Source of the DNA: Collinsella sp944321445
GTDB taxonomy: Bacteria; Actinomycetota; Coriobacteriia; Coriobacteriales; Coriobacteriaceae
DNA length: 64,000 nt
Assembly: GCF_030371825.1 (NCBI RefSeq)
Contig: NZ_JAUDDM010000001.1
Strand: one strand, 5' to 3'
The notes under the pieces: generated by a model
Seen by the model: the letters and a program-made list of their open reading frames with translations, nothing else
What the model was told of the DNA's origin: nothing
Databases searched by the model: none
Made by a program: the position numbers and the translations under genes
Part shown: positions 34,394 to 43,024 of the stretch, piece by piece
How the letters are laid out: the number at the start of each line of letters is the position of its first letter
Position numbering within the stretch: the stretch's first letter is position 1

Positions 34394-35242
34394 ATGAGCA
34401 AAGCGGATGAGCTGTTCGTCACGATGTGCACGAACGTGTTGGAGCACGGGACCACGACGGAAGGCGAAAAGGTACGCCCTCATTGGGAGGACGGCGCGCC
34501 GGCCTACACCATCAAGAGCTTCGGTGTCACCAACCGCTACGATCTGCGCGAGGAGTTTCCTGCGCTCACGCTGCGGCGCACAGCGCTCAAGTCCGCCATG
34601 GACGAGATTCTGTGGATCTATCAGCGCAAATCGAACAACATCCACGACCTCAACTCGCATATCTGGGATGAATGGGCCGATGAGACCGGATCGATCGGCA
34701 AGGCCTACGGCTATCAGATCGCACAGAAGTCGCATTACCCGGAAGGCGACTTCGACCAGATGGACCGCGTGCTCTACGACCTTGCGCACACCCCGTTTTC
34801 GCGGCGCATCATGACAAACATGTACACGTTCGCCGATCTGTCCGAGATGCACCTGTATCCGTGCGCCTACAGCGTCACGTACAACGTGACGCATGAGCCC
34901 GGGTGCGAAAAGCCCGTCTTGAACATGGTTCTCATGCAGCGCAGCCAGGACATCCTTGCCGCCAACAACTGGAACGTCTGCCAGTACGCGATTCTGCTCA
35001 TGATGGTCGCCCAGGTGAGCGGCATGGTCGCCGGCGAGCTGCTGCATGTGATTGTGGACGCGCACATCTACGACCGTCATGTCGACATCGTGCGCGAGCT
35101 CATCGCGCGCCCGCAGTATCCGGCACCCAAGGTGTCGTTGAACCCCGAGGTCAAGGACTTCTACGACTTCACGACCGACGACCTCATCGTTGAGGGCTAC
35201 GAGCACGGTCCGCAGATCAAGAACATTCCTATCGCTATCTAA
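34394..35242 (+). CDS. Thymidylate synthase
   Basis: ThyA, 282 aa, methylates dUMP to dTMP using methylenetetrahydrofolate and releases dihydrofolate. The active-site Cys is in LYPCAYSV near residue 156; usual ThyA has PCH, here Ala follows the Cys. RRIMTNMYTF (about 137) supplies phosphate-binding Arg. Followed at 9 nt by the dihydrofolate reductase fusion that regenerates tetrahydrofolate. Confidence 0.94.
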   Translation: MSKADELFVTMCTNVLEHGTTTEGEKVRPHWEDGAPAYTIKSFGVTNRYDLREEFPALTLRRTALKSAMDEILWIYQRKSNNIHDLNSHIWDEWADETGSIGKAYGYQIAQKSHYPEGDFDQMDRVLYDLAHTPFSRRIMTNMYTFADLSEMHLYPCAYSVTYNVTHEPGCEKPVLNMVLMQRSQDILAANNWNVCQYAILLMMVAQVSGMVAGELLHVIVDAHIYDRHVDIVRELIARPQYPAPKVSLNPEVKDFYDFTTDDLIVEGYEHGPQIKNIPIAI

Positions 35243-35251
35243 GGAGCCCTC

Positions 35252-36433
35252 ATGACGTGCAAGCTATCCGCCATCGTTGCCGTGGCTGACGATTGGGGCA
35301 TCGGCTTTGAAGGGGACATGATCGTTTCCAACAAGGCCGACATGAAGCATTTCGTGTCGTGCACGACGGGCCATCCCGTGATCATGGGCCGCAAGACGCT
35401 CGACAGCTTTCCCGGCGGCCGCCCGCTCAAGAATCGCCGCAACATCGTGCTCACGCGCGACACCGAATTTGCTCGGGAGGGCGTCGAAGTCGTCCATTCT
35501 GTCGACGAGGCGCTGACTGCTGTGAGCGATGAGGAGGAGGCGTGGGTCATCGGCGGCGATGAGGTCTATCGACAGTTCTTGCCGCACTGTGCCGAGGCGG
35601 TCGTGACCAAGAACCATTGCCTGCGCATGGCCGATACGTTCTTTCCCAACCTCGATGAGGATGAGACGGGCGACTGGTTTGTGTATGAGGAATCCGAGGC
35701 TGCGCAGATCGGCGAGGATGAAGAGGACCGCGGTATCGAGTATCGTTTCGTGACCTATCGCCGTCGTTCCATGGCGGATGTGTTCTCGGCGGCTGAAGCC
35801 GACGCGGCGGAGGAAAGCGCTACTGAGCGACCGCCCATCCGCACCATGATCCTGTACCGTTCCAAGCATCATGGGAACACGAAGCGCGTTGTCGATGCTA
35901 TCGCTGCGGCGTTTCCGGGGGAGGTCGACACGTTGGACGTCGCGACGTTCGATAAGAAGCACTCTCAGGTCGACCTGACCTCGTATCACCTGATCGGCAT
36001 CGCGAGCGGCATCTATTTCGGCGAGATCGACCGCGACCTCGCGCGCGTGATGCAGGCGTCGGTCCGTTCGGGCGACTTCGTGTTCAGCCTGTTGACCTAC
36101 GGCGGGGCGAGCAAGTGGTACGGCAAGGATATCGATGGCATCTGCCGCGCGACGCACGCCAACTTCCTTGCCGGCCACGGTTGCCCGGGCTTTGACACCT
36201 GGGGACCCTATAAGCTCATGGGCGGCATGAACAAGGGCCGTCCCAACGATGAGGACATCGCGGACATGGTGGCGTGGTACCGAAAGCTCGTTGAGGGATA
36301 CGGCGAGCCGCTCGTGAACGAGTACGAGAAGCGCCGCCGCCGCGAGGCATGGGAAGCGGAACATCCCGACCCGACGATAATGGACAAGATTAAAAACACC
36401 GGGCGCCACCTTTTCGGAAAGAAGCGCGGCTAG
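35252..36433 (+). CDS. Dihydrofolate reductase-flavodoxin fusion protein
   Basis: Two-domain protein of 393 aa. Residues 1-165 are dihydrofolate reductase: LSAIVAVADDWGIGFEGD at 5-22, VIMGRKTLDSFPGGRPL near 45-61 and EEAWVIGGDEVYRQFLP near 95-111. After an acidic/Ala-rich linker (about 170-195) comes a flavodoxin-like domain: the FMN phosphate loop YRSKHHGNTKRVVDAI near 202-217, GIASGIYFGEID near 250 and LLTYGG near 281. The C-terminus is basic (KNTGRHLFGKKRG). DHFR reduces dihydrofolate to tetrahydrofolate with NADPH; the flavodoxin part might carry electrons, but this is inference. Operon with thyA. Confidence 0.88.
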   Translation: MTCKLSAIVAVADDWGIGFEGDMIVSNKADMKHFVSCTTGHPVIMGRKTLDSFPGGRPLKNRRNIVLTRDTEFAREGVEVVHSVDEALTAVSDEEEAWVIGGDEVYRQFLPHCAEAVVTKNHCLRMADTFFPNLDEDETGDWFVYEESEAAQIGEDEEDRGIEYRFVTYRRRSMADVFSAAEADAAEESATERPPIRTMILYRSKHHGNTKRVVDAIAAAFPGEVDTLDVATFDKKHSQVDLTSYHLIGIASGIYFGEIDRDLARVMQASVRSGDFVFSLLTYGGASKWYGKDIDGICRATHANFLAGHGCPGFDTWGPYKLMGGMNKGRPNDEDIADMVAWYRKLVEGYGEPLVNEYEKRRRREAWEAEHPDPTIMDKIKNTGRHLFGKKRG

Positions 36434-36486
36434 CGTACGTGGGTTCGTGCGGCGTGTGTCCGCTAACCCATAAAGGAGCATTCGAT

Positions 36487-37401
36487 ATGGCCCACGAGCC
36501 GAACATCATACGCATCGACTCCCTTGAAGACGCTCGTCTCGCCGCCTATACGCGCCTGACGGAGCGCGAACTCAGGAGCGTTCTCGAACCCCAGAAGGGC
36601 ATCTTCATCGCGGAGAGTGCGAAGGTCATCGAGCGCGCGGTCGATGCGGGTTTGGAGCCGGTGAGCTTTTTGATGGGGGAGCGCTGGCTCGATCAGCTCT
36701 TGCCGTTGTTAGAGCACGTGGCCACGGAGTATGCGAACGTCGATGTGCCCGTATTCGTCGCTCCTATGGAGCTCATGGAGCGCCTGACGGGATTCACGGT
36801 GACCCGCGGGGCGCTTGCGGCGTTCCGTCGACCCGCATTGGCCTCAGCATCCGCGTTTTTGCAGGGGCTCGTCGATAGGGCGGAAGACCGCTCCGTACGG
36901 GTGTGCGTGCTCGAGGGTATCGTGGACCACACGAATGTGGGCGCCATCTTTCGCAGCGCCGCCGCGTTGAACGTCGACGGTATCCTGGTGAGTCCCACAT
37001 GCTGCGATCCGCTGTATCGTCGCGCCGTTCGCGTGAGCATGGGCACGGTCTTCCAGGTGCCGTGGACGCGCATTGGGTCTGAGGCCAAGGTATGGCCGCA
37101 CGATGGTCTGCGCGACCTTCATGACGCGGGATTTACCTGCGCATCCATGGCGCTCGCGGACGATTCGGTGTCGCTTGACGACCCCAGCCTGCTCGATATC
37201 GATAGGTTGGCGATCTTCATGGGTACGGAGGGAACCGGTCTGCAGGCAAAGACCATCGCCGGCTCCGACTTGACGGTGCGCATCCCCATGGCACACGGCG
37301 TGGATTCCCTCAATGTCGCAGCAGCGAGTGCCGTGGCCTTTTGGCAGCTCTGCCCGCACGCCGACAACGGCTATCATTACCGTCCCGGCATGTTCGCCTA
37401 G
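36487..37401 (+). CDS. SpoU/TrmH-family RNA methyltransferase
   Basis: RNA 2'-O-methyltransferase of 304 aa. An N-terminal substrate-binding part (about 1-110, with LEPQKGIFIAESAKVIERAV) precedes a SPOUT knot domain: DHTNVGAIFRSAAALNVDGI near 146, IFMGTEGTGL near 240 and RIPMAHGVDSLNVAAASAVA near 263. ATG 36487 follows AAAGGAG. It belongs to the rRNA- or tRNA-modifying SpoU group; the exact target nucleotide is not determinable. Runs in the same direction 53 nt after the DHFR gene. Confidence 0.87.
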   Translation: MAHEPNIIRIDSLEDARLAAYTRLTERELRSVLEPQKGIFIAESAKVIERAVDAGLEPVSFLMGERWLDQLLPLLEHVATEYANVDVPVFVAPMELMERLTGFTVTRGALAAFRRPALASASAFLQGLVDRAEDRSVRVCVLEGIVDHTNVGAIFRSAAALNVDGILVSPTCCDPLYRRAVRVSMGTVFQVPWTRIGSEAKVWPHDGLRDLHDAGFTCASMALADDSVSLDDPSLLDIDRLAIFMGTEGTGLQAKTIAGSDLTVRIPMAHGVDSLNVAAASAVAFWQLCPHADNGYHYRPGMFA

Positions 37402-37434
37402 CTCAGGTGAAATATGGACTGAGGTGTTTTCGCC

Positions 37435-38838
37435 TTAGACCACACCGCGGTTGAGCTTGTCGGCACGCGCCTCCGCATGGCGAAGCCAATGTCCCCAGTG
37501 GTGGTAGGCCACAAAGAGGATCGCCGTGAGGATCCAGGTGACCGGGTAGACCATGAGCATGGTTTCGATGGCATGGTGCTGGGGAACCACGACGAGCAGC
37601 CAGATGACGCGAAACACCACGGTACCGAGAATCGTGAGCAGCATGGGTCGCAGACTCTCTCCCGACCCGCGAATGGCGCCCGACGTGTTGTCCACGATGG
37701 AGTAAAACAGGTAGAACGGCGCGATGAAGTGCAGCATGATGGTTGTGTAGTCGGTGACGGCCGGGTCGTCGATGAATAGACGCGACAGCGGCCCGACGAA
37801 CGCCACCAGTATCGCTGACATACCGCCTACCACGCACACCGTGATGACGAGCGAGGTGTGGTACCCGCGGCGCATGCGCTCGTAGTTGCGCGCTCCGAAG
37901 TTCTGGGCGGCAAAGGTGGTCATCGATACGCCGAGCGCTTCGGTCACCATCCAAATGAAGGCATCGAGGCGGCTCGAGAGGCCCCAGCCGGTGACCGCGT
38001 CGGTGCCGAAGGTGTTGACCGTTGACTGCAGGATGATGTTCGAAATCGAATACAGCGACGACTGGATGCCCAGCGGAAGGCCGGTTGCAAGCATGCTTTT
38101 GCAGATACGGCCGTCGATGCCGAGCTTGCGGAGGTCGAGCCTCCAAGCTCCCTTGGCACGCATGAGGCGCACCGTCATGGAGGTCGCGTTGATGGTGAGC
38201 GTGATGGCTGTCGCCATGCCGCAGCCCATGGCCTCAAGCCCGAGAACGGCGACGAACAGGATGTCGAGACAGGCGTTGATGAGGCAGCCGCTCGCGATGA
38301 TGAGCGCGGGCGTGCGCGTGTCTCCCACCGAGCGCAGCAGGGCGGAGCCCATGTTGAGCACGAGCGAGCACACCATGGCCGCGGCGTAGAAGCGCGAGTA
38401 GGGGACCGCTTCGCCCATGAGGTCTTTCGGCGTGCCCATGAGCTCAAGGATATGCGGGATGAAGATGACGCCCAGAACCGAGATGGCAAGGCCCAACACG
38501 AGCGCGACGGTCATGGCGGTGTGGATGGAGCGCGAAAGGCGCGCATCGTCGTGGCTGCCGAAGAACTGCCCGGAGATCACGGCGCAGCCTGCGCCGAGGC
38601 CAACAGAAAAGCCGACTGCGAGCTCAAAGAGCGAGGCGGTTGATTGGACGCCTCCGAGGGCGAGCTTGCCGCCGAACTGGCCTAAGATGAACGTGTTGAT
38701 GAGGGCATGCGCCTGCTGGAAAAATGAGCTGAAGAAGATGGGGACGCAGAGCAGCAGGAGCTGCTTCCAGATAACGCCCTGCGTGACGTCAAGCGATGCT
38801 GCGCCGGCATGCCGAGCCGTCCTTCTTCCAAAGGCCAT
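37435..38838 (-). CDS. MATE-family multidrug exporter
   Basis: Twelve-helix MATE transporter, 467 aa, two six-helix bundles each beginning with a typical segment (IWKQLLLLCVPIFFSSFFQQ near 22-41 and GLPLGIQSSLYSISNIILQS in the second half). Exports cationic drugs or metabolites using Na+ or H+. ATG 38838 is chosen; a TTG 27 nt upstream in frame has no better site. Convergent with the SpoU gene, gap 33 nt. The gap holds only a weak 5-bp hairpin. Confidence 0.88.
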   Translation of the reverse strand: MAFGRRTARHAGAASLDVTQGVIWKQLLLLCVPIFFSSFFQQAHALINTFILGQFGGKLALGGVQSTASLFELAVGFSVGLGAGCAVISGQFFGSHDDARLSRSIHTAMTVALVLGLAISVLGVIFIPHILELMGTPKDLMGEAVPYSRFYAAAMVCSLVLNMGSALLRSVGDTRTPALIIASGCLINACLDILFVAVLGLEAMGCGMATAITLTINATSMTVRLMRAKGAWRLDLRKLGIDGRICKSMLATGLPLGIQSSLYSISNIILQSTVNTFGTDAVTGWGLSSRLDAFIWMVTEALGVSMTTFAAQNFGARNYERMRRGYHTSLVITVCVVGGMSAILVAFVGPLSRLFIDDPAVTDYTTIMLHFIAPFYLFYSIVDNTSGAIRGSGESLRPMLLTILGTVVFRVIWLLVVVPQHHAIETMLMVYPVTWILTAILFVAYHHWGHWLRHAEARADKLNRGVV

Positions 38839-39003
38839 GGTTTCCCCGATTCTTCTGAGCTGCAATGCGCCGAAATCATACTACAGCACCTCGATTAACC
38901 CTAGGGGTTTTCTGCCTGTCGTGAATTCGGGCTGTGAGCGTGATTAGCATGTGCGCGCACGGGTATCCTTGTAGCATTGCAAACGAACGAGACGGAGATT
39001 CCT

Positions 39004-40923
39004 ATGGAGATGGATGACCATAAGCGTAGACGGAATATGATCCTCTACGTGCTTATCGCCTTCGCGCTCTACCTGGTTATCAACCAGGTCCTGTTCCCAA
39101 GCCTTGCGAACAAGCAGATGCAGATCACCCAGGTCGACTATTCGACCATGCTCTCGGACCTGACTGAAAAGAAGGTCGAGGACATGGACTATAAGGTCGG
39201 CTCGGATTATGTTGCGCTCTACACTCGCATTGGCGATGACGAGGGCGTGGCGTACCAGACGAACGTGCTGCCCGGAGCCGAGGACTATCTGTCGCAGCTC
39301 ATCGAGGAGTCTGGCGCGAGCGTCAACGTCGACATCGCACAGAACAACAGCAACACCTGGCTGTACCTGCTCATCACCTTCGGTCCGCTCATCATCTTCT
39401 TCCTGCTCGGCTGGTGGCTGAACAGGAAGATGAAGAAAGCCATGGGCGACGACAACCCCTCGATGGATTTCTCGAGCGGCTTTGGCGGCTTCGGCGGCGG
39501 TGGCGGCCTCGGCAAGTCCGGTGCGCGTATCGTTGCCTCTAAAGACGTCGGCGTGACATTCAAGGACGTTGCGGGCCAGGAGGAGGCCAAGGAGTCGCTC
39601 AAGGAGGTCGTCGACTTCCTCGAGAAGCCCGAGCGCTACGAGGCCATCGGAGCCAAGCTGCCGCGCGGCGTGCTGCTCGTGGGCCCTCCGGGCACCGGTA
39701 AAACGCTTATCGCGAAAGCGGTAGCCGGCGAGGCCGGCGTGCCGTTCTTCTCTATTTCAGGTTCCGAGTTCGTCGAGATGTTCGTCGGCCGTGGAGCCGC
39801 GAAGGTGCGCGACCTGTTCAAGCAGGCCAAGGAGAAGGCCCCTTGCATCGTCTTCATCGACGAGATCGACACCATCGGCAAGAAGCGCGATGGCGGCGGG
39901 TTCTCCGGCAACGACGAGCGCGAGCAGACGCTGAACCAGCTGCTGACCGAGATGGACGGCTTCGATAACAAGAAGGGCATCGTCGTCGTCGCGGCAACGA
40001 ACCGTCCCGACAGCCTTGACCCGGCGCTCCTGCGCCCTGGGCGCTTCGACCGCCGCGTTCCCATGGAGCTTCCCGATCTTGCCGGCCGCAAGGCGATCCT
40101 CGAGATCCATGCCAAGGACGTCAAGACGCAGCCGCCGATCGACCTCACGGCCATCGCGCGCGCCACGCCGGGCGCTTCGGGTGCTGACCTCGCGAATATC
40201 ATCAACGAGGGTGCACTGCGCGCTGTGCGCCTAGGTCGCAGCCTGGCGACGCAGGAGGACTTCGAGGAGTCCGTCGAGGTCGTCATCGCCGGCCAGCAGC
40301 GCAAGTCCACCGTGCTTTCCGATCATGAGAAGCAGGTCGTGTCCTATCACGAGATCGGCCATGCCATCGTGGCGGCAAGCCAGAAGGAGGGCGCGCCGGT
40401 CACCAAGATCACGATCGTGCCCCGCACGAGCGGTGCGCTGGGCTACACCATGCAGGTTGAGCAGGACGAGAAGTTCCTCACCACCAAGCAGGAGGTGCTC
40501 GACAAGCTCGCGGTGTATTGCGGCGGACGCGCCGCCGAGGAGCTCATCTTCGGCGAGATGACCACCGGTGCCGCCAACGACATCGAGCAGGCCACGAAGC
40601 TCGCACGCAACATGATCACGCGCTTCGGTATGTCCGAGGAGTTCGGCATGATGGCGCTCGGCACCGTGCAGAACGCCTACCTCAACCAGGACACCTCGCT
40701 CACCTGCGCGCCCGGCACGGCGGAACGCGTGGACGAGGCGGTCCAGCAGGTCATCGCCGACGCTCATGCGCGCGCCCTGCAGATCCTGCGCGAGAACAAG
40801 TTCAAGCTGCACGAGCTCGCACGGTACCTGTACAAGAAGGAGACCATCACGGGCGAGGAGTTTATGACGCTCCTCAAGCGCGAGAACCCCTTCATGCCGG
40901 GAGCTGGCAAGCCCCAGGTGTAA
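39004..40923 (+). CDS. ATP-dependent zinc metalloprotease FtsH
   Basis: Membrane-anchored AAA protease, 639 aa, that degrades misfolded or regulatory membrane and cytosolic proteins. TM1 is near 14-32, an extracytoplasmic domain spans 33-118, TM2 is near 120-140. AAA domain: Walker A GPPGTGKT near 227, Walker B IVFIDEIDTIG near 286. Protease: HEIGHA near 449 with zinc-binding His residues. A glycine-rich linker precedes the AAA domain. ATG 39004 is used rather than the upstream TTG. Confidence 0.95.
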   Translation: MEMDDHKRRRNMILYVLIAFALYLVINQVLFPSLANKQMQITQVDYSTMLSDLTEKKVEDMDYKVGSDYVALYTRIGDDEGVAYQTNVLPGAEDYLSQLIEESGASVNVDIAQNNSNTWLYLLITFGPLIIFFLLGWWLNRKMKKAMGDDNPSMDFSSGFGGFGGGGGLGKSGARIVASKDVGVTFKDVAGQEEAKESLKEVVDFLEKPERYEAIGAKLPRGVLLVGPPGTGKTLIAKAVAGEAGVPFFSISGSEFVEMFVGRGAAKVRDLFKQAKEKAPCIVFIDEIDTIGKKRDGGGFSGNDEREQTLNQLLTEMDGFDNKKGIVVVAATNRPDSLDPALLRPGRFDRRVPMELPDLAGRKAILEIHAKDVKTQPPIDLTAIARATPGASGADLANIINEGALRAVRLGRSLATQEDFEESVEVVIAGQQRKSTVLSDHEKQVVSYHEIGHAIVAASQKEGAPVTKITIVPRTSGALGYTMQVEQDEKFLTTKQEVLDKLAVYCGGRAAEELIFGEMTTGAANDIEQATKLARNMITRFGMSEEFGMMALGTVQNAYLNQDTSLTCAPGTAERVDEAVQQVIADAHARALQILRENKFKLHELARYLYKKETITGEEFMTLLKRENPFMPGAGKPQV

Positions 40924-40964
40924 AGCCGCGCACGATATCGCGCTCGCACGATATGAGATTGCAG

Positions 40965-40993
40965 GCGGCTCCGTTTCTGCGGGGCCGCTTTTC
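40965..40993 (+). terminator. Intrinsic terminator after ftsH
   Basis: Stem GCGGCTCCG / CGGGGCCGC with one G-U pair and a 6-nt loop TTTCTG, followed by TTTTCG. Confidence 0.8.
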
Positions 40994-41035
40994 GTGCAAC
41001 AATAGGTTCGAGATACGAATACCGAAAGGTTGCCT

Positions 41036-41995
41036 ATGACTGAGCCGACCGATTCCGACCTGCGTTTCGCCATTCTGATCGATGCCGATAACGTGTCAGA
41101 GAAATACATCCAGATTATCCTCGATGAGGTGGCGAACTCCGGTGTCGCCACCTACAAGCGCATCTACGGCGACTGGACGAGTTCGCGCCTTGCCAGCTGG
41201 AAGACCTGCTTGCTCGACAACTCCATCATCCCGATGCAGCAGTACAGCTACACCTACGGCAAGAACGCGACCGATTCGGCGATGATCATCGATGCGATGG
41301 ATATCCTGTATTCCGGTAATGTGGACGGTTTCGCCATCGTGAGCTCCGATTCGGATTTCACGCGGCTTGCCGCCCGCCTGCGCGAAAGCGGCATGGTCGT
41401 GATCGGCATGGGTGAGCAGAAGACCCCGCAGCCGTTCATCTCCGCCTGCAATTCGTTCAAATATCTCGATCTGCTCTATGCTGCCTCATCGGCTGAAGAG
41501 GTCGATGAGGAGGATGAGGTCGATGAAGACGCGGGGCGCGCAAAGTCGCGTCGACGCAAAGTCTCCCGAGGTGGCGGCCGTAACGCTGCGGATGGCACGT
41601 CGGCCTCTGACGATGCCGACGCATCCGGCCCCCGCCGGCATCCGGGTGACGCCGGCGGCGTGGTCGTGGAATTCGATACCATGGATACCGAAGAGGATGA
41701 CGTGGCCGATGAGGTTCCGTTCGGCGAGATGAGCCGCGCCGACCGCCGCCGCCATCTGAAGAAGATCCGCGAGAACATCAACGCGATCTGCGACAAGTTC
41801 TCCGATGATGACGGCTGGGTGTCGCTCGGTCAGCTCGGCGATCAGCTTCCCCGCCGCCTGCCCGATTTCGATGTGCGCAACTACGGGTTCAAGAAGCTCC
41901 GGCCGTTTTTGAAGTCGCTCGGTGCCTACGAGTTCGACGAGCCGACAGCGGAAAGCGGCCAGCGCCAGATCTATCTGCGTATGCGCGAATCGTAA
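41036..41995 (+). CDS. NYN nuclease-like domain and OST-HTH/LOTUS protein
   Basis: Protein of 319 aa. The N-terminal NYN (PIN-like) domain has LIDADNVSEKYIQIILDE near 13-30 and the acidic VSSDSDFTRLAARLRE near 103-118, consistent with a metal-dependent RNase fold. A low-complexity acidic and basic linker (about 155-230) leads to a C-terminal OST-HTH/LOTUS-like domain (RADRRRHLKKI onward, about 235-319, with GWVSLGQLGDQLPRRLPDFD). NYN-LOTUS proteins are associated with RNA binding and cleavage; in bacteria their targets are mostly unknown. Start ATG 41036 follows GAAAGG. Confidence 0.82.
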   Translation: MTEPTDSDLRFAILIDADNVSEKYIQIILDEVANSGVATYKRIYGDWTSSRLASWKTCLLDNSIIPMQQYSYTYGKNATDSAMIIDAMDILYSGNVDGFAIVSSDSDFTRLAARLRESGMVVIGMGEQKTPQPFISACNSFKYLDLLYAASSAEEVDEEDEVDEDAGRAKSRRRKVSRGGGRNAADGTSASDDADASGPRRHPGDAGGVVVEFDTMDTEEDDVADEVPFGEMSRADRRRHLKKIRENINAICDKFSDDDGWVSLGQLGDQLPRRLPDFDVRNYGFKKLRPFLKSLGAYEFDEPTAESGQRQIYLRMRES

Positions 41996-42010
41996 AGGGG
42001 TCGGTCGTCA

Positions 42011-42915
42011 ATGAAGCAGAAAGATTGCGGTCGGCGCTCATGTTGGCTCGTGCTGGCAGTCCTTCCATTCGCGACGCTTCTCGCCGCCACGGCCGTGCTT
42101 GCCGTTGGCACGACCGGTGCGTAGCTGCCTTCAATGTTGCGCACGGTACCGCCGATGCAGCCATGTGGGCGTATCTGGTCGTATCGGCTGCCGTGTGCGG
42201 TGTGCTGCTCGTAGCTGTGCGGCGGGTAGGGGTGCGCGCCTCGGGCGATGAGGGGCGGCTCTTCGCACTTCCGTCGCGCGGGCGCCGGGCGTCCTCGTTT
42301 GCGCGTGCCGTGGTGCTATCCGTGGGCATCTGGGCGCTGAGCATGGTGCTCTCTTGGTTTGTCGAGGCATTCGTGCCCGTGCTCGCGATTCCCCTACGGG
42401 CGGCTGCGTCAGACTCGGGAGGAGGCTTTGGTGCCGCTGTTGCCGGGATAGTATCCGGCTGCGTGATCGCGCCGCTGTTCGAGGAGTCATGGCTACGCGG
42501 TGTCGGACTACCAGGGCTTGTGTCGTGCGGCATGCCGTTTGCCGCGGCGAATGCCGTGCAGGCGCTCGTGTTCGGCGCGCTTCACCATAGCCCGGCCCAG
42601 ATGCTCACGGCGGTGGTAAGCGGCCTTATGCTCGGCCTGCTCGCGCGCCGCGTCTCGTCGATCGTGCCGAGGATACTCGCCCATGCGATCGTCAACTCTC
42701 CGCTGCCGTCAATGGCGCTCTCGGCGTTACTCGGTTCGCTGTATGCGTACAGCCTGCTCGATTTATTGGGCTATCGCACCCCCGCAGCGCTCGAAAACAG
42801 CTCGTTCGCGACGTTCTTGGCTGTTGTGTGCGGCTTGGGCGTTCTCTGTTGCGCAACCGGCCTCATTCCAAGCGCCCATGGGCGCAGGAGGGAAGATTCC
42901 CCGCGGGAACATTGA
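42011..42915 (+). CDS. CPBP-family intramembrane protease, apparent N-terminal frameshift
   Basis: Membrane metalloprotease of the CPBP (Abi/CAAX) family. Motif FEESWLRG (EExxxR) near 42478 and FGALHH near 42571 supply the catalytic Glu and His, with helices throughout. AAAGGGG and ATG 42011 start a reading frame encoding MKQKDCGRRSCWLVLAVL and a hydrophobic segment but meet TAG at 42122. The catalytic part is open in another frame up to 42915, with no convincing start until ATG 42163. One missing base near 42119-42124 would join them. Either a real mutation or a sequencing error; catalytic residues are intact. CPBP proteases can process peptides or self-immunity factors. Confidence 0.7.
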
Positions 42916-42964
42916 GCGGCATCGGATCGATGATGTCCAAGGCGATGTCCTGCGGGAGGCCGTT

Positions 42965-43006
42965 ACGGGTGACGGGGCAACCGCGTGTGGCTGTAGCGTC
43001 ACCCGT
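42965..43006. terminator. Bidirectional hairpin between convergent genes
   Basis: Perfect 10-bp stem ACGGGTGACG / CGTCACCCGT with a 22-nt loop, between the convergent CPBP and glycerol-dehydrogenase-like genes. Lacks a T-tract in either direction. Confidence 0.5.
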
Positions 43007-43024
43007 GCGGTCAAGAGGGGGACT

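Noticed and set aside
37402..37430. Possible terminator between the SpoU and MATE genes
   Set aside because: Only a 5-bp stem with a 12-nt loop; a TTTT run follows, but too weak to call.
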